Part shown: positions 7,890 through 15,824 of the stretch, piece by piece
How the letters are laid out: every line of letters begins with the position of its first letter
Numbering within the stretch: the first letter of the stretch is position 1
Made by a program: the position numbers and the translations under genes
The notes under the pieces: generated by a model
Told to the model about the DNA's origin: nothing
The model's input: only the letters and a program-made list of their open reading frames with translations
Database searches by the model: none
DNA from: Bacillota bacterium
Lineage (GTDB): Bacteria; Bacillota; Sulfobacillia; JAJZYS01; JAJYTV01
DNA length: 18,181 nucleotides
Direction: 5' to 3'
Assembly (NCBI GenBank): GCA_021810725.1
Contig: JAJZIE010000016.1
Span: forward strand, 1 to 18,181

Positions 7890-10706
7890 GTGGCGGCGGA
7901 CAAGGTTCTCCGCGAAGGCTTGACGTTCGACGACGTGCTTTTGGTCCCGGCCCACTCGTCGGTGGTGCCGAACGATGTGGAGACGAGGACGCGCCTCACG
8001 CGGCGGCTCAACCTCAACATCCCGATCCTCTCGGCCGGCATGGACACGGTGACGGAGTCCCGCATGGCGATCGCGATGGCCCGCGAGGGCGGCATCGGGG
8101 TCATCCACAAGAACATGACGATCGATGCCCAGGCGGGCGAGGTCGACAAGGTGAAGCGTTCCGAGAACGGCGTCATTCTGGACCCGATTTACCTGACCCG
8201 CGACCATACGATTCAGGACGCGCTCGAGATGATGGCGAGATACCGCATCTCGGGCGTTCCCATTGTCGAGGGCGAGCGGCTCATCGGCATCATCACGAAC
8301 CGCGACGTCCGCTTCGAGGAAGACCTCGCCCGGCCGCTCGACGACGCCATGACGCGCGACGGGCTGGTTACGGCGCCAGTGGGCACGACGCTCGCGGAAG
8401 CGAAGCAGATCATGGCCAGGCACCGCATCGAGAAGCTGCCGCTCGTCGACGAGAACTACCATCTGCGCGGCCTCATCACGATCAAGGACATCGAGAAGGC
8501 GCAGAAGTTCCCGCACTCCGCCAAGGACCAGAAGGGCCGCCTGCTGGTGGCGGCCGCGATCGGCGTGGGCAAGGACAGGCTCGACCGCGCGCAGGCGCTG
8601 GTCGACGCCGGCGTCGACTGCCTCGTGCTGGATACGGCCCATGGCCACTCGAAGAACGTGCTCCTTGCGGTGGGCGAGATCAAGAACCACTTCCCGGACG
8701 TCGAGTTGATCGCGGGCAACGTGGCGACGGCCGCTGGCACCAAGGCGCTGATCGACGCCGGAGCGGATGCGGTCAAGGCCGGGGTAGGCCCTGGGTCGAT
8801 CTGCGTAGGCGGGGAGACGGAGATCCTGATGGCGGACGGCACCGTGCGGCCGATCGCGCAGGTGATGCCGGGCGACTTCGTCATCACGCACAAGGGCCGC
8901 ATTCGAGAGGTCCTGAAGGTCTATCGTCGGCCGTATGCGGGTCCGATGATGCACCTCAACATCAATGGCGCGCCCGGCACGTTGCGCGTCACACCGAACC
9001 ACCCCTTCCTCGCCATGCACTTCACGGCAGACAGGGTGCAAAGGCGCAAGGCTGGAGGCAAGTACCACTTCACCAAGGCCAAGCACAACCACGGCCTGGA
9101 CTGGGTGGACGCAGGCAGTCTCGCGTCGCAGGACGTGCTCTTTATGCCGCTACGCGAGGCCCATGCGCAGGAGATCTCGTACGACCTGCGCTTCAACGTT
9201 CCCGACCATCGGGTCGAGGGTGAGTGGCTCGTCGCCCGCAAGCCGAGCCGCAACCAGAACCCTGAGAACTACGCCGCGCTGGCCCGTCGGTTCGGCACCG
9301 GCGAGCGTGTGATCGGGTCCATTGTGCTCGGCGAACGCAGGATCCAGGACGAGATCGAGGCTGCCGTGGAGGGGCATCTGCAGGCGGTCGCAGACGAGCG
9401 GATCGCGCCGATGCACCGGGTGCGTCGCATGGCGCGGCTCGACGGCTCCCTCATGCGCCTCATCGGTTACTACGCGGCGGAAGGCCACTGCGCGGGCAAC
9501 CCCAACAACCGGCAGCTGCGCTTCGCCTTCCACGAGGACGAGACCGCGTACCACGCGGACGTGGGGCGTCTCGTGCAGGACGTGTTCGGCTACGCCGGCA
9601 CGACCCTCGTGCACAGCCAGCGAGGCAAGGGGGTCACCGTCCTCGTGAGCAGCCACGCACTTGCACGCTTCTTCACGGATCTGATTCCAGGACGCTCGTA
9701 TGAGAAGCGCCTCCGGCAGGAGGTCATGGAGCAGGGTCCGGAGCTCTTGCGCGAGCTTCTGATCGGCGCCTTGCGCGGCGACGGCACCTTGCGCGAGCGG
9801 GGACGCGTCTCGTTCAAAACCACGTCGCCGTCGCTTGCGAGCCAGATCGCGGAGATTTTCATGCGGCTCGGCTACACACCGAGTGTGCGACGGGAGGAGC
9901 CCGCGCGGGCGAGTTGGCATGCGCAGTACACGGTGCGGATATCGGGGGAGCAGGTCGGGCGTTTCTTCGAGGAGTTCCCGGAACTGCGGGACAAGGCGAA
10001 GCAGGCGCCCAGAGCCATGCGCCAGCAGGGCATGTGGCGGGGCGAGGGCGGTACCTACACCACGATCAAGGACGTGAAGGTTATCGAAGAGAGCCTCTAC
10101 GTCTACAACCTGGAGGTCGAGGAGGACGAAAGCTACGTCGCCAACCGCGTCGCCGTGCACAACTGCACGACGCGTGTCGTGGCGGGGATCGGCGTCCCGC
10201 AGATCACGGCCATCCTGGACTGCGTCGCGGCGGCCGCCCCGTCGGATGTCCCGGTGATCGCCGATGGCGGCATCCGCACGTCGGGCGACATCACGAAGGC
10301 ACTGGCGGCTGGGGCGCACACGGTGATGCTCGGGTCGCTCCTGGCCGGTACCGAGGAATCCCCCGGCGAGATGGAGATCTACATGGGCCGGAGCTTCAAG
10401 AGCTATCGCGGCATGGGCTCGCTTGGCGCGATGAAGGAAGGGTCGAGCGACCGCTACTTCCAGGAAGGGCAGAGCAAGCTCGTGCCGGAGGGCATCGAGG
10501 GGCGCGTGCCCTACCGCGGACCGCTCGCCGACACCATCTACCAGATGGTCGGCGGGCTCAGGGCCGGCATGGGCTACGTCGGCGCCGCGACCATCGAGGA
10601 TCTGCGGCGGGAAGCGCAGTTCGTGCGCATCACGCATGCCGGACTTCTCGAGAGCCACCCGCATGACGTCGACATTACCAAGGAAGCGCCGAACTACCGC
10701 CGCTAG
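7890..10706 (+). CDS. guaB: IMP dehydrogenase GuaB, intein-containing precursor
   Basis: IMP dehydrogenase oxidises IMP to XMP with NAD+, the committed step to guanine nucleotides. The 938-residue precursor is a normal IMPDH of 484 residues interrupted by a 454-residue intein. The N-extein (1-304) has LTFDDVLLVP, two CBS domains (about 98-205), LDTAHGH (248-254) and the substrate loop GVGPGSI (298-304). The C-extein resumes at precursor residue 759 with the catalytic Cys in CTTRVVAGIGVPQ, then ADGGIRTSGD, GSLLAGTEESPGE, the flap segment RYFQ and a conserved C-terminus. After splicing the catalytic cysteine is residue 305, the same number as in E. coli GuaB. Both exteins are intact, so a functional enzyme is expected only if the intein splices. 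Confidence 0.96.
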   Translation: MAADKVLREGLTFDDVLLVPAHSSVVPNDVETRTRLTRRLNLNIPILSAGMDTVTESRMAIAMAREGGIGVIHKNMTIDAQAGEVDKVKRSENGVILDPIYLTRDHTIQDALEMMARYRISGVPIVEGERLIGIITNRDVRFEEDLARPLDDAMTRDGLVTAPVGTTLAEAKQIMARHRIEKLPLVDENYHLRGLITIKDIEKAQKFPHSAKDQKGRLLVAAAIGVGKDRLDRAQALVDAGVDCLVLDTAHGHSKNVLLAVGEIKNHFPDVELIAGNVATAAGTKALIDAGADAVKAGVGPGSICVGGETEILMADGTVRPIAQVMPGDFVITHKGRIREVLKVYRRPYAGPMMHLNINGAPGTLRVTPNHPFLAMHFTADRVQRRKAGGKYHFTKAKHNHGLDWVDAGSLASQDVLFMPLREAHAQEISYDLRFNVPDHRVEGEWLVARKPSRNQNPENYAALARRFGTGERVIGSIVLGERRIQDEIEAAVEGHLQAVADERIAPMHRVRRMARLDGSLMRLIGYYAAEGHCAGNPNNRQLRFAFHEDETAYHADVGRLVQDVFGYAGTTLVHSQRGKGVTVLVSSHALARFFTDLIPGRSYEKRLRQEVMEQGPELLRELLIGALRGDGTLRERGRVSFKTTSPSLASQIAEIFMRLGYTPSVRREEPARASWHAQYTVRISGEQVGRFFEEFPELRDKAKQAPRAMRQQGMWRGEGGTYTTIKDVKVIEESLYVYNLEVEEDESYVANRVAVHNCTTRVVAGIGVPQITAILDCVAAAAPSDVPVIADGGIRTSGDITKALAAGAHTVMLGSLLAGTEESPGEMEIYMGRSFKSYRGMGSLGAMKEGSSDRYFQEGQSKLVPEGIEGRVPYRGPLADTIYQMVGGLRAGMGYVGAATIEDLRREAQFVRITHAGLLESHPHDVDITKEAPNYRR
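8802..10163 (+). mobile_element. GuaB intein with LAGLIDADG homing endonuclease
   Basis: This 454-residue in-frame insert starts at Cys1 and ends in His453-Asn454, followed by Cys+1. Block A is CVGGETEILMADGTVRPI; block B contains TPNH (64-67); block F/G is VYNLEVEEDESY with VANRVAVHN (446-454). The central part has the two endonuclease motifs of the dodecapeptide family, LIGYYAAEG (220-228, acidic E227) and LIGALRGDG (320-328, acidic D327), roughly 100 residues apart as expected. All residues needed for class 1 splicing by thioester, branched ester and Asn cyclisation appear present, and the endonuclease looks undamaged. The insertion point lies between GPGSI and CTTR of IMPDH, so the enzyme's catalytic Cys doubles as the +1 nucleophile. 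Composition looks as GC-rich as the host gene, suggesting exchange among similar genomes or long residence. Confidence 0.95.
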
Positions 10707-10793
10707 CCGAGCAGAGGCTGAGGGCGTATCCTTCCTAATTGGGGCATGTGCTTTTGGCGGGCCCCTGATCGACCGACGCTGGGAGAGAGTGCC

Positions 10794-12056
10794 TTGGCTC
10801 TATACGCGATCGAAGGCGGCAACCGGCTGATCGGCTCCGTGCCCGTGAACGGCGCGAAGAATTCGGCCCTGCCGATCATCACCGCCGCCGCCCTGGCTTC
10901 CGAGGGCGTGTCGGTGCTGCAGAACATCCCGAGCTATACCGATATCCTCGACCTGATCGAAATCCTCCGCGCCCTGGGCGCGAAGGCCGAGTTCACGGGA
11001 CCCCACACGCTCGAGGTGGACGCGAGCGGCCTGACGGGATTTGTCGCGCCATACGATAGGGCGGCCCGCCTGCGCGGCTCGACCTACATCGTCGGCCTTC
11101 TGCTGGCTCGCCTCGGCAAGGCGGAGGTGGCCGTGCCGGGCGGCTGCGACATCGGCGCGCGCCCCGTGGACTTCCACCTGCGCGGTTTCCAGGCGCTTGG
11201 CGCCAGGGCCTGGGTGGAGCATGGCGCGATCCTGGCGGAGGCGCCCGGCGGGCTTGTCGGTTCGCGCTTCTACGTCGACCGCAAGTCGTTCGGCACCACC
11301 TGCAACATGATGATCGCCGCCTCCATTTCGAACGGCACGACCGTTCTGGAGGATGCCGCGCAGGAGCCCGAGATCGTGGACCTCGCGAACTTCCTGAACG
11401 CGATGGGCGCGCGCGTACGCGGCGCCGGCACCGACGTCATTCGCATCGAGGGAGCCCAGCGGCTCCACAGCGCCGCCCACGAGGTCATCCCGGACCGCCT
11501 TGAGGCGGGCACGTTCCTGCTCGCCGGAGCGGCCACGGGCGGTAGGGTCAGCGTCGGACCGATCATCCCCGAACACCTGCGTACGCTGATCGTCAAGCTC
11601 GGCGAGGCCGGCGCCCGCGTCGAGGTGGAAGAGGACTCGATCACGGTCGACGCCCCGGACCGGCTGAAGGCGATCGACGTGCAGACACAGCCGCATCCGG
11701 GATTCCCGACAGACCTTCAGCCGCAGCTGGTCGCGGCGCTCTGCCAGGCGGACGGCGTGTCGGTGGTCGAGGAGACGATCTTCGACAACCGCTTCGGCTA
11801 TGCCAACGAACTGGTGCGCCTGGGGGCGCAGATCAAGATCGAGCGCAACACGGCGCTCGTCCGGGGAACCAGTGTGCTCACCGGTGCGCCGGTCGTCGCG
11901 CGGGACATCCGCGGCGGCGCGGCGCTGGTGATCGCGGGTCTCAGTGCGCAGGGGCGCACGGAGATCGATGGGGTGCGGCACGTCGCTCGGGGCTATGAGC
12001 ACCTGGCGGAGAAGCTGACCGCCATCGGCGCCGAGATCCGCGTCGTGGGAGAGTGA
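10794..12056 (+). CDS. murA: UDP-N-acetylglucosamine 1-carboxyvinyltransferase MurA
   Basis: MurA transfers enolpyruvate from phosphoenolpyruvate to UDP-N-acetylglucosamine, the first committed step of peptidoglycan synthesis and the fosfomycin target. The 420-residue product has NGAKNSALP with Lys22 and the active-site loop PGGCDIGARPVDFHL with the catalytic, fosfomycin-reactive Cys118. It also has QEPEIVDLANFLNAMGA, GFPTDLQPQ with the catalytic-region aspartate, and ETIFDNRF. I chose TTG at 10794 because it gives the family N-terminus (ALYAIEGG) and has GGGAG (10781-10785) eight bases upstream. An in-frame ATG at 10746 would add an unlikely extension. It lies 87 bases after guaB, so it may be a separate or shared transcript. 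Confidence 0.93.
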   Translation: MALYAIEGGNRLIGSVPVNGAKNSALPIITAAALASEGVSVLQNIPSYTDILDLIEILRALGAKAEFTGPHTLEVDASGLTGFVAPYDRAARLRGSTYIVGLLLARLGKAEVAVPGGCDIGARPVDFHLRGFQALGARAWVEHGAILAEAPGGLVGSRFYVDRKSFGTTCNMMIAASISNGTTVLEDAAQEPEIVDLANFLNAMGARVRGAGTDVIRIEGAQRLHSAAHEVIPDRLEAGTFLLAGAATGGRVSVGPIIPEHLRTLIVKLGEAGARVEVEEDSITVDAPDRLKAIDVQTQPHPGFPTDLQPQLVAALCQADGVSVVEETIFDNRFGYANELVRLGAQIKIERNTALVRGTSVLTGAPVVARDIRGGAALVIAGLSAQGRTEIDGVRHVARGYEHLAEKLTAIGAEIRVVGE

Positions 12057-12091
12057 CGGCACCGAGAGGGACGCAGGAGGGAAGGGATCGT

Positions 12092-13261
12092 ATGCCGGAA
12101 ACCTGGGTAGTGGCGGCAAAACGCACTCCGATCGGCAAGTTCGGCGGAGCGCTCAAGGACGTGCCCGCGGTGGAACTCGGCGCGCAGGCCATTCGCGCGA
12201 CGGTCGCGCAGGCGGGTATCGAGGGAGCCGAGATCGACTACGCCTACATGGGCATCGTGGTGCAGGCGGGCGTCGGCCAGATCCCCTCGCGCCAGGCGAC
12301 GGTCAGGGCGGGTCTGCCGGTCGAGTTGCCTTCGGACACCATCAACAGGGTTTGTGCCTCGAGCCTGCGCGCGGTCAATCTGGGCGACATGTCGATCCGT
12401 CTCGGCGAAGCCAAGGTGGTGCTGGCCGGCGGCATGGAGAGCATGTCGCAGGCGCCGTACCTCCTCTACAAGGCGCGCTATGGCTACCGCATGGGCAATG
12501 GCGAACTCGTGGACTCGGTCGTGCATGACGGCCTCTGGTGCGCGTTCGGCGACGTGCACATGGGCGTGCACGGCGGCCGCGTCGCGCTCGAGATGGGCGT
12601 CAGCCGCCAGGAGATGGACGAGTGGTCGTACCGCTCGCAGATGCGGGCCAAGGACGCGATGGCGGCCGGCCGTCTCGACGACGAAATCGTTCCGGTCCAG
12701 TTCGGCAAGGCGGAGCTGGCCAAGGACGAGGGGCCGCGCCCAGACACGACGCTCGAGCGCCTGGCGCAGTTGAAGCCGGTCTTCGACCCGACGCACGGCA
12801 TCACCGCCGGCAACGCGCCGGCCCTCAACGATGGCGGTTCGGCGGTCCTCTTGATGGAGGCGTCCGAGGCGCAGCGCAGGGGCCTCAAACCTCTCGCGCG
12901 CATCCTGTCGCACGGCGCGGTGTCGCAGGACCCGGCCTACCTCGCGACCGTGCCGGCCCTCTCCGCGCAGCAGGCCCTGGAGCGCGCCGGCCTCAAGGCG
13001 AAGGACCTCGCACTTGTCGAGATCAACGAGGCGTTCGCGGCCGTCGCCATCACCTCGACCAAGATGCTCGGCGTGGACCCGGAGATCGTCAACCCGAACG
13101 GCGGCGCCGTCGCCTTCGGCCACCCGATCGGAGCGTCCGGTGCCCGCATCCTGATGACGTTGATCTACGAACTGCGCCGCCGCGGCGGCGGTTACGGCGT
13201 TGCGGCGATCTGCTCCGGCGGCGGCCAGGGAGAAGCCACCGTGGTGCGGGTGGACGCCTGA
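12092..13261 (+). CDS. Acetyl-CoA C-acetyltransferase (thiolase)
   Basis: This biosynthetic-type thiolase condenses two acetyl-CoA to acetoacetyl-CoA, or runs the reverse cleavage in fatty-acid breakdown. The 389-residue protein has the nucleophilic Cys88 in NRVCASSLRAVN, EINEAFA, His344 in AFGHPIGASGARI and Cys374 in CSGGGQGEA. This is the complete catalytic set, at nearly the spacing of the Zoogloea enzyme. An AGGAGG site precedes the ATG at 12092, and the gene starts 35 bases after murA. Its stop overlaps the next start (ATGA), coupling it to the 3-hydroxyacyl-CoA dehydrogenase. No other beta-oxidation genes follow, so direction (butyrate/PHB-type synthesis or degradation) is open. Confidence 0.93.
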   Translation: MPETWVVAAKRTPIGKFGGALKDVPAVELGAQAIRATVAQAGIEGAEIDYAYMGIVVQAGVGQIPSRQATVRAGLPVELPSDTINRVCASSLRAVNLGDMSIRLGEAKVVLAGGMESMSQAPYLLYKARYGYRMGNGELVDSVVHDGLWCAFGDVHMGVHGGRVALEMGVSRQEMDEWSYRSQMRAKDAMAAGRLDDEIVPVQFGKAELAKDEGPRPDTTLERLAQLKPVFDPTHGITAGNAPALNDGGSAVLLMEASEAQRRGLKPLARILSHGAVSQDPAYLATVPALSAQQALERAGLKAKDLALVEINEAFAAVAITSTKMLGVDPEIVNPNGGAVAFGHPIGASGARILMTLIYELRRRGGGYGVAAICSGGGQGEATVVRVDA

Positions 13262-14106
13262 TGGAAAGGGTACTCGTCGTCGGCGCCGGCCAGATGGGCA
13301 GCGGCATCGCGCAGGTGGCGGCCCAGGCGGGCCGCAGCGTCACCGTGCACGACGTCGCACAAGAGTTCCTGGACCGCGGTCGCGAGACGATGCGGACGTC
13401 GCTCGGCCGCCTCGTCAAGCGCGGCCAGCTCACGCAGGAGCAGGCGGACGCCGCCCTCTCGCGGGTGCGCTTCAGCCTCGACCTCGAGGCGGCGCGCGAC
13501 GCGGATCTTGTTGTCGAAGCCATCGTCGAGCGCTTCGAGGACAAGGCAAGGCTCTGGCACGCCGTGTCGGACCTTGCGCCGGAGAGCGCGATCCTCGCGA
13601 GCAACACGTCGTCCCTGCCGATCACCCGGCTCGCGGCCAATGTCCAGCGGCCGGAACGCTTTATCGGCATGCACTTCATGAACCCCGTCCCCGTGATGCA
13701 GCTCGTGGAAGTCGTCACGGGCATCCAGACTTCGGAGGAGACCACCCTCGCCGTCGAGGCCGAGGCCAAGGCCTACGGCAAGACCACGGTGCGGGCCAAG
13801 GACTTCCCCGGCTTCGTCTCCAACCGCGTACTGATGCCGCTGATCAACGAGGCGGTCTACACTCTGTATGAAGGCATCGCGAGCGCCGAGGACATCGACA
13901 CGGTGATGCGCCTCGGCATGAACCATCCGATGGGACCGCTGCAATTGGCGGACTTCATCGGCCTCGACACCTGCCTCTACATTCTCGAAGTCCTGCAGGA
14001 GGGGTTCGGCGACCCGAAGTACCGGCCGTGCCCGCTGCTGCGTCAGTACGTCCAGGCCGGCTACCTCGGCCGCAAGTCTGGCCGGGGCTTCTACAGCTAC
14101 AAGTAA
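13261..14106 (+). CDS. 3-hydroxybutyryl-CoA dehydrogenase
   Basis: The enzyme interconverts acetoacetyl-CoA and (S)-3-hydroxybutyryl-CoA with NAD(P)H. The 281-residue product matches the short Hbd form. It has the dinucleotide-binding GAGQMGSGIAQ (8-18), VEAIVE, ASNTSSLPIT, the family signature RFIGMHFMNPVPVMQLVEVV, KDFPGFVSNRVLMPLINEA and a C-terminal MNHPMGPLQLADFIGLD, ending in GRGFYSYK. HFMNP contains the catalytic histidine region. Its ATG is inside the thiolase stop codon overlap, so both products are made together and act consecutively on the same C4 intermediate. No enoyl-CoA hydratase or acyl-CoA dehydrogenase follows in this window. Confidence 0.95.
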   Translation: MERVLVVGAGQMGSGIAQVAAQAGRSVTVHDVAQEFLDRGRETMRTSLGRLVKRGQLTQEQADAALSRVRFSLDLEAARDADLVVEAIVERFEDKARLWHAVSDLAPESAILASNTSSLPITRLAANVQRPERFIGMHFMNPVPVMQLVEVVTGIQTSEETTLAVEAEAKAYGKTTVRAKDFPGFVSNRVLMPLINEAVYTLYEGIASAEDIDTVMRLGMNHPMGPLQLADFIGLDTCLYILEVLQEGFGDPKYRPCPLLRQYVQAGYLGRKSGRGFYSYK

Positions 14107-14129
14107 CCTGAGGCTATGGGGGAGCTGCC

Positions 14130-14624
14130 ATGAGCCCGCAGTCCGGGAGCGGTCCCAGACCCAGCCACTTCGACGAGCGCGGCCAGGTGCACATGGTCGA
14201 CGTGGGCCCCAAGCCCGAGACCGAGCGCGTCGCCATCGCGAGCGGCAGGGTGCGCATGGCCGATCCGACGCGCGAGGTGCTGTTCCGCGGCGCCGCCGCG
14301 AAGGGCGACGTGCTCGCCGTCGCGCGGGTGGCGGGCATCCAGGCAGCCAAGCGCACGGGCGAACTGATTCCGCTCTGCCACCCGCTGCCCCTCACCGAGG
14401 TGCGCGTCGACTTCGCGGAGCGGGAGGACGGCGTCGCCGTGGAGGCGGAAGCCCGCACGGTCGGGCGCACGGGCGTGGAGATGGAGGCCCTGGCTGCCGT
14501 TTCGGTGGCCTGCCTCACCGTCTACGACATGCTGAAGGCGATCGATCGCGGCATGGAGATCCAGGACGTCCGCCTCGAACGCAAGTCCGGGGGTAGGAGC
14601 GGTCTCTGGCAGCGGGAATCCTGA
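14130..14624 (+). CDS. moaC: Cyclic pyranopterin monophosphate synthase MoaC
   Basis: MoaC converts the MoaA product 3',8-cyclo-GTP to cyclic pyranopterin monophosphate, the first intermediate of molybdenum cofactor. The 164-residue protein has KGDVLAVARVAGIQAAKRT (58-76), LCHPL (82-86), GRTGVEMEAL (112-121) and VYDMLKA with Asp133, all characteristic of the family and its active site. The ATG is preceded by GGGGGAG, 23 bases after the dehydrogenase gene. Length is typical. It converges with mog, a second cofactor gene, across a 63-base gap holding a hairpin, and lies near molybdenum-hydroxylase subunit genes. Confidence 0.95.
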   Translation: MSPQSGSGPRPSHFDERGQVHMVDVGPKPETERVAIASGRVRMADPTREVLFRGAAAKGDVLAVARVAGIQAAKRTGELIPLCHPLPLTEVRVDFAEREDGVAVEAEARTVGRTGVEMEALAAVSVACLTVYDMLKAIDRGMEIQDVRLERKSGGRSGLWQRES

Positions 14625-14637
14625 TCCCTGGAGACAT

Positions 14638-14676
14638 GAGGCGAGCGAGGGACCTGGGTGGCCCCTCGCTCGCCTC
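14638..14676. terminator. Bidirectional hairpin between moaC and mog
   Basis: A perfect 14-bp stem pairs 14638-14651 (GAGGCGAGCGAGGG) with 14663-14676 around an 11-base loop. It sits between the convergent moaC and mog stops, so it can end transcription from both sides. On each strand the stem is followed by a short GTCTC-containing stretch rather than a clean T-run, so efficiency is uncertain. Confidence 0.6.
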
Positions 14677-14687
14677 GTCTCGTGCGT

Positions 14688-15167
14688 TCAGTGGTCTGTT
14701 GGGGCCCTGTGCAGGATGTCGATGGCGTGCTGCAGCACGGGGCGGAGCACCTCGAGGCCGTCCCGCACGCCCGAGGGGCTGCCGGGCAGGTTGACGATCA
14801 GCGTCGCGCCGCGCACGCCGCAGAGACCGCGCGACAGCATGGCCCTCGGAGTCTTGTGCAGGCCGTCCAGGCGCATCGCCTCGGCGATGCCTGGCACCAT
14901 CCGGTCGAGGACGGACCCGGTGGCCTCGGGCGTGACGTCCCGGGGCGAGAGCCCTGTGCCGCCCGTGGTCAGGATGCAGTCGAGGTGCAGGTTGTCCGAC
15001 ATGTGCAGGAGCGCCTGCGAGATCTCCTGAACCTCATCCGGGACGACTCCGCGCCACGCGAGCTCGTGCCCTTCGGCGGCGAGGAACGCCGCGATGGCGT
15101 CACCGCTCGTGTCGGCCCGCTTGCCCTGGGCCCCCAGGTCGCTCACCGTCAAGATGCCGCAACGCAT
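14688..15167 (-). CDS. mog: Molybdopterin adenylyltransferase / MoaB-Mog family protein
   Basis: This protein adenylylates molybdopterin, activating it for molybdate insertion (Mog/MoaB family). The 159-residue product begins MRCGILTVSD and has TTGGTGLSPRDVTPEAT (67-83), the molybdopterin-binding signature, and VNLPGSPSGV (125-134). The start chosen is the ATG at 15167, preceded on the minus strand by GGGAGG with seven bases of spacing. An upstream in-frame ATG at 15197 would overlap the predicted -10. The gene converges with moaC and diverges from the CoxS-like gene, grouping cofactor synthesis beside an enzyme of the type that uses it. MoaB and MogA are hard to distinguish from sequence alone. 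Confidence 0.9.
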   Translation of the reverse strand: MRCGILTVSDLGAQGKRADTSGDAIAAFLAAEGHELAWRGVVPDEVQEISQALLHMSDNLHLDCILTTGGTGLSPRDVTPEATGSVLDRMVPGIAEAMRLDGLHKTPRAMLSRGLCGVRGATLIVNLPGSPSGVRDGLEVLRPVLQHAIDILHRAPTDH

Positions 15168-15173
15168 GCATCG

Positions 15174-15179
15174 GCCTCC
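15174..15179 (-). promoter_or_regulatory. mog ribosome-binding site
   Basis: Read on the minus strand this is GGGAGG or its immediate neighbour, lying about seven bases before the mog ATG at 15167. It supports that start over the in-frame ATG at 15197. Confidence 0.5.
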
Positions 15180-15195
15180 CTTGCTTGCGAGGTAC

Positions 15196-15204
15196 ATGAT
15201 AGCA
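15196..15204 (-). promoter_or_regulatory. Candidate extended -10 promoter for mog
   Basis: On the minus strand the sequence is TGCTATCAT, an extended -10 with one mismatch to TATAAT. No good -35 is seen 17-18 bases upstream, as is acceptable for extended -10 promoters. It lies in the 126-base divergent gap (15168-15293) between mog and the CoxS-like gene. No convincing plus-strand promoter is visible in that gap. Confidence 0.4.
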
Positions 15205-15277
15205 GAGGGGACGCGCAGGATTCGCGCGGGTGCGGCAAGAAGGAAAGCGCAGTCGGGGAATGCCTCCGGCGACTTTT

Positions 15278-15283
15278 AGGAGG
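15278..15283 (+). promoter_or_regulatory. Ribosome-binding site deciding the CoxS-like start
   Basis: A perfect AGGAGG lies ten bases before TTG 15294. The frame stays open far upstream because it shadows mog, so this site is what fixes the start. Confidence 0.7.
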
Positions 15284-15293
15284 TGCCGGTTAC

Positions 15294-15824
15294 TTGCAGC
15301 TCGAGTTGAAGGTGAACGGACGCCTGGTACGGCGTGACGTCGAGCCGCGCACGCTGCTCGTGGATCTGCTGCGCGACGAGCTCGCGCTGACAGGCACCAA
15401 GGTTGGCTGCGACACGAGCCAGTGTGGCGCCTGCACCGTGCTGCTCGACGGGCACGCGGTCAAGTCGTGCAACATGCTCGCCCTGCAGGCGCAGGGCTGC
15501 GACGTGGTGACGATCGAGGGGCTCAGGGACCTGGTCCCTGAGGAAGTGCGGGAGGAGGGTCTCCACCCACTGCAGGCGGCGTTCTGGAACGAGGACGGTC
15601 TGCAGTGCGGCTACTGCACGCCGGGCATGATCCTCTCGGCGTGCGATCTTCTCAAGGAGAACCCCAACCCCAGCGACGAAGACGTGCGCCACGGCATCGA
15701 GGGCAACATCTGCCGCTGCACCGGCTACCAGCCGATCGTGCTCGCGGTGCGCAAGGCCGCGGACGTGTTGGCCGATGCCGGCATTGACCCGCTTGGCCGG
15801 TCGCGCGAGGAGGCGGGACGATGA
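15294..15824 (+). CDS. Molybdenum hydroxylase [2Fe-2S] small subunit (CoxS/XdhC-type)
   Basis: This is the iron-sulfur subunit of a xanthine dehydrogenase / CO dehydrogenase-type molybdenum hydroxylase, passing electrons from the molybdenum site to FAD. The 176-residue protein contains all eight cluster cysteines: C39, C44, C47 and C59 of the plant-ferredoxin-like cluster (CDTSQCGAC) and C105, C108, C140 and C142 of the second cluster (CGYCTPGM, CRCTGY). I chose TTG 15294, which follows AGGAGG and gives the normal N-terminus LELKVNGR. Its stop overlaps the start of the FAD subunit gene (ATGA). The substrate (CO, purine, aromatic, other) cannot be told because the large subunit is absent from this window. 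Confidence 0.93.
   Translation: MQLELKVNGRLVRRDVEPRTLLVDLLRDELALTGTKVGCDTSQCGACTVLLDGHAVKSCNMLALQAQGCDVVTIEGLRDLVPEEVREEGLHPLQAAFWNEDGLQCGYCTPGMILSACDLLKENPNPSDEDVRHGIEGNICRCTGYQPIVLAVRKAADVLADAGIDPLGRSREEAGR

Noticed and set aside
9150..10664. 504-codon minus-strand open frame across the guaB intein
   Set aside because: It overlaps the intein and C-extein, which have complete splicing, endonuclease and IMPDH motifs; no protein family is visible on the minus strand.
14658..15293. Plus-strand frame continuous with the CoxS-like gene, suggesting an N-terminal extension
   Set aside because: The upstream part is antisense to mog and has no domain. AGGAGG before TTG 15294 gives the normal family N-terminus.
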